Assembly (NCBI GenBank): GCA_017527825.1
Contig: JAFXPO010000047.1
Coordinates: 62,001 to 126,000 of the forward strand
DNA: 64,000 nt
From: Oscillospiraceae bacterium
Lineage (GTDB): Bacteria; Bacillota; Clostridia; Oscillospirales; Oscillospiraceae
Direction: 5' to 3'
Under the pieces are notes generated by a model. It saw nothing but the letters and a program-made list of their open reading frames with translations. It did not search any database and was not told where the DNA came from. Positions within the stretch are counted from its first letter, which is position 1. Each line of letters starts with the position of its first letter. A program made the position numbers and the translations under genes. This document shows positions 59,559 through 64,000 of this stretch, in pieces.

Positions 59559-61025
59559 TTATTCTTTTTCGGTTTCCCCGTTGACGGACAACGGAATCGA
59601 GATGGTCACCACCGTGCCGCTGTTCCCGTCGTCCGCGTTGGATACCTCGAAGCTGCCGCCGTGGAGCTTGACGATCTCATCGCACACGGCAAGCCCGATG
59701 CCGCTGCCGCGCGCCTTGGATGAGCCCTTGTAGAACTTCTGCTTGACGAAGGGCAACTCCTCCGGCGGGATACCGAGACCGTAATCCCGCACACGGATGA
59801 CAAGCTCGTCCGCCTCGCGGGACACGCGCACATCGATGCGTTTGCCCGCGCCGCCGTGCTTGCAGGCGTTGTCCAGAACATTGGAAAAGACCTGCTTCAT
59901 GCGCTCGCCGTCCGCCGCCGCACTGGGAATGTCTTCGTCCTCCAGCAGGTAATCCAGCTCGATCCCCTCCTGCCGGAACAGTTCGCGATAGGTGTAAATC
60001 GTGTCCTCCAGTTCGGAGACAAGGTCGACCGTATCCACCCGCAGGGTGAAGCGCCCGTCCTGAATCTTGGTAAAGTCCAGCAGTTCCTCCACCATTGCGG
60101 TCAGACGGCGGGATTCCTTGCGAATGATGGCGAGACCGCGCTGCGTCTGCTCCTCGCTGCCGAAGGGGTCAACCTCCAGCGTCTCCGCCCAGCCGTTGAT
60201 GGCGGTGAGCGGGGTGCGCAGCTCATGGGAGACCGAGGAGACGAATTCCTGCTGAATCTGCTCCGCTTGGGAGATTTTCAGCGACATGTCGTTGATGTTG
60301 TCCACCAGTTCGCCCAGCTCGTCCTGATAGTGGTTGTCAATGCGGATGCCGTAGCTGCCGCCGGAGATGCGCCGCGCCGCGTCAGACACCACCGCCACCG
60401 GCTCGACCACATTGTTGATGAAGATGGTGTTGGAAATCAAAATCAGGATGACCACCAGCAGCGCGATACCGGAGGCTGCCAGGAAGCTCATCACGATCTG
60501 ATGCTCCACCGCCCGCAGGCTGGTCACATAGCGGAGGACGCCCATGACGCGGGCGTTGAAGATCAGCGGGCAGGAAACGGAGAGAATGTTCTCCCCCGTC
60601 TGCTGGTCGCGCCCCTGGAAGTAGCCCATGGTGCCGCCGACGGCGCTCTCAATATCCGGCGTCCTCGGCGACGTTCCCGCTGTCAGCCCGTAGGAAGACG
60701 CCTGAACGCGCCCGTTGGTATTGATGAACTGAAGCTCCAGCACATCCTTTTCCTCGAAGGTCTCCACCGAGTAGGACGCGAGGCGGTAATATTCATTGTA
60801 GCTGCGCACACCGTAGCTGGTGAAGGTGTCCGCCGCGATGCGGGCGCGCGCCTCCAGCCCGGAAATCATGCTGCTGTAGTAGTACTGCGCGGAGGCAACC
60901 GTGAAGATCGCCACCGCCGCCATGACCAGCAGCGTCACCGGAAGCACCGCGCTGATGAGCCAGCGCTGGCGCAAGCCGCGGATGCGCAGGATGCTGCGGA
61001 TACCGTGTGTCAGTCGAGATTCCAT
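59559..61025 (-). CDS. Sensor histidine kinase (488 aa)
   Basis: Two membrane helices (about residues 24-46 and 182-205) flank an extracellular sensor of about 135 residues. HAMP follows (VVEPVAVVSDAARRISGG); the phospho-His is in SSVSHELRTPL; ATPase motifs NVLDNACKHG, VRDYGLGIP and GSGIGLAVCDEI are complete. Overlaps the response regulator by 16 nt and belongs to the lipoprotein-RR-HK operon. Signal unknown. Confidence 0.93.
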   Translation of the reverse strand: MESRLTHGIRSILRIRGLRQRWLISAVLPVTLLVMAAVAIFTVASAQYYYSSMISGLEARARIAADTFTSYGVRSYNEYYRLASYSVETFEEKDVLELQFINTNGRVQASSYGLTAGTSPRTPDIESAVGGTMGYFQGRDQQTGENILSVSCPLIFNARVMGVLRYVTSLRAVEHQIVMSFLAASGIALLVVILILISNTIFINNVVEPVAVVSDAARRISGGSYGIRIDNHYQDELGELVDNINDMSLKISQAEQIQQEFVSSVSHELRTPLTAINGWAETLEVDPFGSEEQTQRGLAIIRKESRRLTAMVEELLDFTKIQDGRFTLRVDTVDLVSELEDTIYTYRELFRQEGIELDYLLEDEDIPSAAADGERMKQVFSNVLDNACKHGGAGKRIDVRVSREADELVIRVRDYGLGIPPEELPFVKQKFYKGSSKARGSGIGLAVCDEIVKLHGGSFEVSNADDGNSGTVVTISIPLSVNGETEKE

Positions 61026-61714
61026 TTGTAACCAAAGCCCCAGACGGTCAGAATATACTTCGGCTCCTGCGCGTCATCCTCCAGCTTGATGCGAAGCCGC
61101 CGCACGTTGACGTCCACGATCTTCGGTTCGCCGAAGTAGCCGTGTCCCCAGACCGTGTCGAGAATTTCCTCGCGGGAAAGCGCCTTGCCCTTGTTCTCCA
61201 TAAACAGCTTAACGATGGCGTATTCCACCTGCGTCAGCTTGACCCGTTCCCCGTTTTTCTCCAGGGTACGGTTCGTCAGGTTCAGCCGAAACGGCGGCTG
61301 TGAAAGTTCCGTCGTCTTCGGCTCCGCCGCGCTTGCCGCGGGCGCGTCGCCCATGCGGCGCAGCAGCGCGTCCACGCGCGCCGTCAGCTCCGCGGGGGAA
61401 AACGGCTTGGTCATGTAATCGTCCGCGCCGGTCATCAAGCCCGTCACCTTGTCCATCTCCTGCGAGCGCGCCGAGAGCATGATAATCCCGATCCGCGGAT
61501 CGGTCAGCCGGATGCGGCGGCACACCTCGATCCCGTCAATGCCGGGCAGCATGATGTCCAGCAGCACGACGCGGGTGTCCGGGTTCGCCGCCAGCTTTTC
61601 CAGCGCCTCCTCCCCGGTCTCCGCCTCAACCACCTCATAGCCCGCGCGTCCGAGATTGATGACGATAAAGCTGCGGATGCTGGATTCGTCCTCCAGGACC
61701 AAAACTTTCTTCAT
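61010..61714 (-). CDS. OmpR-family response regulator (234 aa)
   Basis: Receiver: LEDESS, phospho-Asp in VVLLDIMLPG, Ser/Thr in MLSARS, Lys in DYMTKPFSP. A linker of about 20 residues and a winged helix (REEILDTVWG, KIVDVNVRRLRIKL) follow. ATG 61714 is 3 bp after the lipoprotein stop. Cognate kinase is downstream. Confidence 0.93.
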   Translation of the reverse strand: MKKVLVLEDESSIRSFIVINLGRAGYEVVEAETGEEALEKLAANPDTRVVLLDIMLPGIDGIEVCRRIRLTDPRIGIIMLSARSQEMDKVTGLMTGADDYMTKPFSPAELTARVDALLRRMGDAPAASAAEPKTTELSQPPFRLNLTNRTLEKNGERVKLTQVEYAIVKLFMENKGKALSREEILDTVWGHGYFGEPKIVDVNVRRLRIKLEDDAQEPKYILTVWGFGYKWNLD

Positions 61715-61717
61715 AGG

Positions 61718-63022
61718 TCAGTTCTCCCCTGTCGTCCACTCTGTCACGACAAGTCCGAACCGTTCGCGAACGGTCTGCTCGTCGATCATGCCCGCGCCGT
61801 CGCCAAAAATCTCCGCGGAGTACACAACCTCCGGCTGGCGGGACAGTACGATGCGCCCGTTGCGGGACGCAATCGTCGCGCGGTTGTCGCCCGTAAAGGC
61901 GTAAATCGTCAAAAACGGCGTCGGCTCCCAGCCGTCAACGCGGTAGAAAGTCACGCCGCTGCCATCGGAATTGCTGCTGCGGCTGAGGGTCACGGCATCC
62001 GCCCAATTTTCCGGCAGCAACAGGCTCCAGCCGCTCTGGGTATCCTGATAGGTCTCGCGCACGATTTGAGAATCTCCCGACGCCGCGTATTGCCGCCAGC
62101 AGATGCGGTAATAGACGCTGCCCTCCGGGTCCAGCTGCTGAAACGGCACGGACTCCGGGACCTCGGTCACGCCGTCGGCGTTCGCGTCGCCCGGATAGAG
62201 GTCGAGAAAACGGAACGCCTTCCCCGACGCGCCGCTCACAACGCTGCACAGCGTCCCGCGGTCCACCCGCAGGATGTCCACCGCGGCGGCGCCGTCCTGC
62301 GAAACCGCCGTGACAAACAGCGCGTTCTCTCCGCCGGAGAGGGTGCCGTAGGTCAGGCGGCTCAGCTCCGCCACGGTGCTGGACAGATTCATGGACGAGC
62401 GCAGCGCCAGCTCCACGCCGTCCCAGGCGTAATAGTCCGCCACAGCGTAGCTCTCCTCATCGCTGCGCAGCACCACCAGATCCTGCTTGCCGTCGCCGTC
62501 CATGTCGCGGGCGGCATAGCGGGAGTACCCTGTGAGCAGCCACTGCTGCGGCTGACCGGTCTCCAGCGAATAAACGGCAAGGTTCTGCACGTCAAGGTCG
62601 CTGCGGATGCCCGCGAGAATCTCGCGCCAGCCATCGCCGTTGAGATCGACATAGTTGATGCTGTAAATGGAGTTGGACGTGCCTTCGATCCGGCAAAACT
62701 GCTCGTAGTTGTCGTCCTGCTCCCGGAAAATATAAATTTTCATCGGACGCTCGTCCCCTGCCACGCGGAGGATCGCCACTGCCTCTTCCACGCCGTCGCC
62801 GTCCAGATCGACCATCTGCACGCTTTGCAGGTTGCTCCCGGAGGTCGGCGCGGCGTACTCCGCGCCGGAGCCAATGAGCGTGTCGATCTGCGCCTCCAGC
62901 GACTCGTACTCCGCCGGCAGCTTCGGCAGGCGGTAGAGCGTATCGTCGGTGGAACCCGCCCCGCAGCCGGTACAAAGCAGCGCCAACAGCGCCAGCAGCA
63001 CACAGCATCTGGAAATCCGCAT
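61718..63022 (-). CDS. FG-GAP/VCBS-like repeat lipoprotein (434 aa)
   Basis: Signal peptide with lipobox LLCTG-C (Cys near residue 20). At least four calcium-loop-like Asp repeats (DLDGDGVEE, DLNGDGWRE, DMDGDGKQD and DANADGVTE) occur over the first 290 residues, typical of an FG-GAP beta-propeller; the last 140 residues are a different soluble domain. Outside the cell, lipid-anchored. Its operon with a response regulator and kinase suggests a sensing or target role. Confidence 0.82.
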   Translation of the reverse strand: MRISRCCVLLALLALLCTGCGAGSTDDTLYRLPKLPAEYESLEAQIDTLIGSGAEYAAPTSGSNLQSVQMVDLDGDGVEEAVAILRVAGDERPMKIYIFREQDDNYEQFCRIEGTSNSIYSINYVDLNGDGWREILAGIRSDLDVQNLAVYSLETGQPQQWLLTGYSRYAARDMDGDGKQDLVVLRSDEESYAVADYYAWDGVELALRSSMNLSSTVAELSRLTYGTLSGGENALFVTAVSQDGAAAVDILRVDRGTLCSVVSGASGKAFRFLDLYPGDANADGVTEVPESVPFQQLDPEGSVYYRICWRQYAASGDSQIVRETYQDTQSGWSLLLPENWADAVTLSRSSNSDGSGVTFYRVDGWEPTPFLTIYAFTGDNRATIASRNGRIVLSRQPEVVYSAEIFGDGAGMIDEQTVRERFGLVVTEWTTGEN

Positions 63023-63049
63023 GGGCTCCCCCCTTCTTTCGCTTCAATA

Positions 63050-63088
63050 AGAGAAGAATCGGCATGTAAAACATGCCGATTCTTCTCT
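63050..63088 (-). terminator. 18-bp hairpin directly at the 3' end of tRNA-Leu
   Basis: Stem AGAGAAGAATCGGCATGT / ACATGCCGATTCTTCTCT (63050-63088), 3-nt loop. On the minus strand it starts right at the tRNA 3' end; the following T-tract is weak (TTATTG). Confidence 0.75.
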
Positions 63089-63174
63089 GGTGCCGGTGAC
63101 CGGACTCGAACCGGTACGCTGTCGCCAGCGGTGGATTTTGAGTCCACTACGTCTACCAATTCCATCACACCGGC
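63088..63174 (-). tRNA. tRNA-Leu (anticodon CAA)
   Basis: Minus strand, 87 nt with encoded CCA. Acceptor GCCGGTG pairs with CACCGGC, discriminator A. Anticodon loop CTCAAAA (63136-63142) gives anticodon CAA (63138-63140), decoding UUG. A long variable arm (CGCTGGCGACAGCG) and T-loop TTCGAGT confirm a class II leucine tRNA. Confidence 0.95.
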
Positions 63175-63188
63175 ACATATCTGATTGT

Positions 63189-63217
63189 ATTATACACGTT
63201 AGCGCGGCGTTTTGCAA
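63189..63217 (-). promoter_or_regulatory. Promoter of tRNA-Leu
   Basis: -35 TTGCAA (63212-63217), 17-bp spacer, -10 TATAAT (63189-63194), 15 bp before the tRNA. Its upstream half lies inside the end of the preceding gene. Confidence 0.75.
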
Positions 63218-63885
63218 GAGTTTTCTTCTGTCGTGCCGGCAGAAAGAACCTCCAGCCGCTCCGCGTCCAGCGCTCCGGCGCGCCACAGCGCCGCGAGCAG
63301 TTCGTTGGAATAACCGCTGTTGTAAGCCACGCACAGCGCGTCGTCCAGGCGCAGGATCGTTCCCGCTGCCTCCGCGCCGTCAAACGCTGCTATCAGATCA
63401 ATGCGGGGCGGCACGTCCCCCCACTGTCGGATAGCGACGCCGCACTCCCGCTGCATTCTCTTCGCCAGCGCCGCGCCGTCCGGCACGCGAAGCACAAGGT
63501 ACCGCACGTCGGCGGACAACCGCTTCACCGCGCAGCACAGCTCCGGCGTCACACGCTCCGCCACGAACGCCACAGTGGCGTGCCGCGGGTCCAGCCCCCG
63601 CTCCGCGAGCGCTTTGCGCACGATTGATGCCGCCGCGGCGCGGTGGAGCGGCGCGGCGGCAATCGGCGCGATGCCGCGCCGCGCGAACGGCTCCCGATCG
63701 ATCCGCGGGCTGAGGAATACCGCCTCGCGGACGCCCTGACGCGCCAGCGCCCGCGCCGCCGCGCGACAGGACAGACGCGCGCGCAGCGTATTGCCTCCGG
63801 TCACATAGACCGCGCAGAAGCGCACGCCCTCCACCACACGCAGCCGCGGCTCCTCCGCGGTGTGCTCACAGACCATGCCGAACAT
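63199..63885 (-). CDS. Unrecognised protein (228 aa)
   Basis: ATG 63885 has GGTGAGG upstream; a longer in-frame start overlaps the terminator at 63897-63931. No signal peptide or membrane helix. Ala/Arg-rich, with strand-helix alternation (RVVEGVRFCAVYVTGGNTLRA in two parts, AVFLSPRIDREPFARRGIAPI, YLVLRVPDGAALAKRM), like a Rossmann-type fold, and Gly-rich turns. A NSGYSNELLAALWRAGALDAERL segment resembles an oligomerisation or helical C-terminus. No family recognised. Function unknown; it precedes tRNA-Leu. Confidence 0.6.
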   Translation of the reverse strand: MFGMVCEHTAEEPRLRVVEGVRFCAVYVTGGNTLRARLSCRAAARALARQGVREAVFLSPRIDREPFARRGIAPIAAAPLHRAAAASIVRKALAERGLDPRHATVAFVAERVTPELCCAVKRLSADVRYLVLRVPDGAALAKRMQRECGVAIRQWGDVPPRIDLIAAFDGAEAAGTILRLDDALCVAYNSGYSNELLAALWRAGALDAERLEVLSAGTTEENSCKTPR

Positions 63886-63896
63886 TTCCTCACCCC

Positions 63897-63931
63897 GAAA
63901 AAGACTTCCCTTCATGTTATGAAGGGAAGTC
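63897..63931 (-). terminator. Terminator of the gene at the right edge
   Basis: Perfect 13-bp stem GACTTCCCTTCAT / ATGAAGGGAAGTC (63903-63931), loop of three, followed on the minus strand by TTTTTC. Confidence 0.9.
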
Positions 63932-63946
63932 CTGGTTCAGTCGTGT

Positions 63947-64000
63947 TTACCAGCCCTTGACGTAGTTGGTGAGGTACTTCAGCGGGTCGATGATCTGCCC
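63947..64000 (-). CDS. 3' end of an unidentified gene (17 codons visible)
   Basis: On the minus strand the last 17 residues (IIDPLKYLTNYVKGW before the stop) run in frame to the window edge. Too short to assign. It is followed by the terminator at 63897-63931. Confidence 0.6.
   Translation of the reverse strand, partial: GQIIDPLKYLTNYVKGW

Overview
This 64 kb window is chromosomal DNA from a GC-rich, anaerobic, spore-forming member of the Clostridia. A gut-type Oscillospirales lineage is my best guess from gene content, not from a search. The grounds are an [FeFe] hydrogenase of the HydA/HydB type, dipicolinate synthase (dpaA/dpaB), a sporulation-type D,D-carboxypeptidase, the rpmG-secE-nusG-rplK-rplA-rplJ-rplL block, ATGA-type start/stop overlaps almost everywhere and strong Shine-Dalgarno sites. 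I see no prophage, insertion sequence, integrase or CRISPR array. No gene-free stretch exceeds 300 bases.

Layout. 0-4.3 kb: end of hydB, hydA, then prs. 4.3-9.8 kb, minus strand: degV, a ferrous-iron uptake operon (feoA2-feoA1-feoB, a 58-residue Cys-rich membrane protein, an HMA metal-binding protein) with a set of repeated operators, and a PHP phosphatase. 9.9-12.5 kb: nucleoside hydrolase plus PfkB kinase (nucleoside salvage) and a membrane protein. 12.5-25.2 kb: dacF on the minus strand, then a tightly packed plus-strand run of HhH protein, response regulator, histidine kinase, GerMN lipoprotein, polA, SUFU-domain protein, rimI, GNAT, tsaD, NhaC-type antiporter and HAD phosphatase. 25.2-28.4 kb: dpaA-dpaB, an inositol-monophosphatase-family gene, a UBA/DUF4342 protein and a compact MGMT-type protein.

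28.4-34 kb holds the most unusual locus. It is a six-gene minus-strand operon of a CooC-type metal-insertion ATPase, two HgdB-like 2-hydroxyacyl-CoA-dehydratase-family subunits, the HgdC-like ATP-dependent activator, a 55-residue membrane protein and a stand-alone domain resembling the middle of acetyl-CoA synthase. I propose it as an undescribed ATP-driven low-potential redox system. A secreted, membrane-anchored M3-like peptidase is divergent from it.

35.8-50 kb is mostly housekeeping on the minus strand: ribosomal proteins with an L10 leader and a probable L1 site, nusG/secE/rpmG, acpP-rnc, dprA-topA-trmFO-plsX, rlmB-like, secG, two small unknown proteins and glpK. A monoacylglycerol-lipase-like gene is divergent from glpK, followed by a family-4 uracil-DNA glycosylase. 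51.7-59.5 kb: pgsA-cysS, rimO, recX, recA, prmC and DUF1385. 59.5-64 kb: a lipoprotein-response regulator-histidine kinase operon, tRNA-Leu(CAA), an unrecognised gene and the last codons of another gene.

Two two-component systems in the window are each joined to a lipoprotein gene (GerMN in one, FG-GAP/VCBS-like in the other), which suggests surface sensing partners. Positions, motifs, promoters and hairpins were read by eye. Family assignments rest on remembered motifs and no database search was run.
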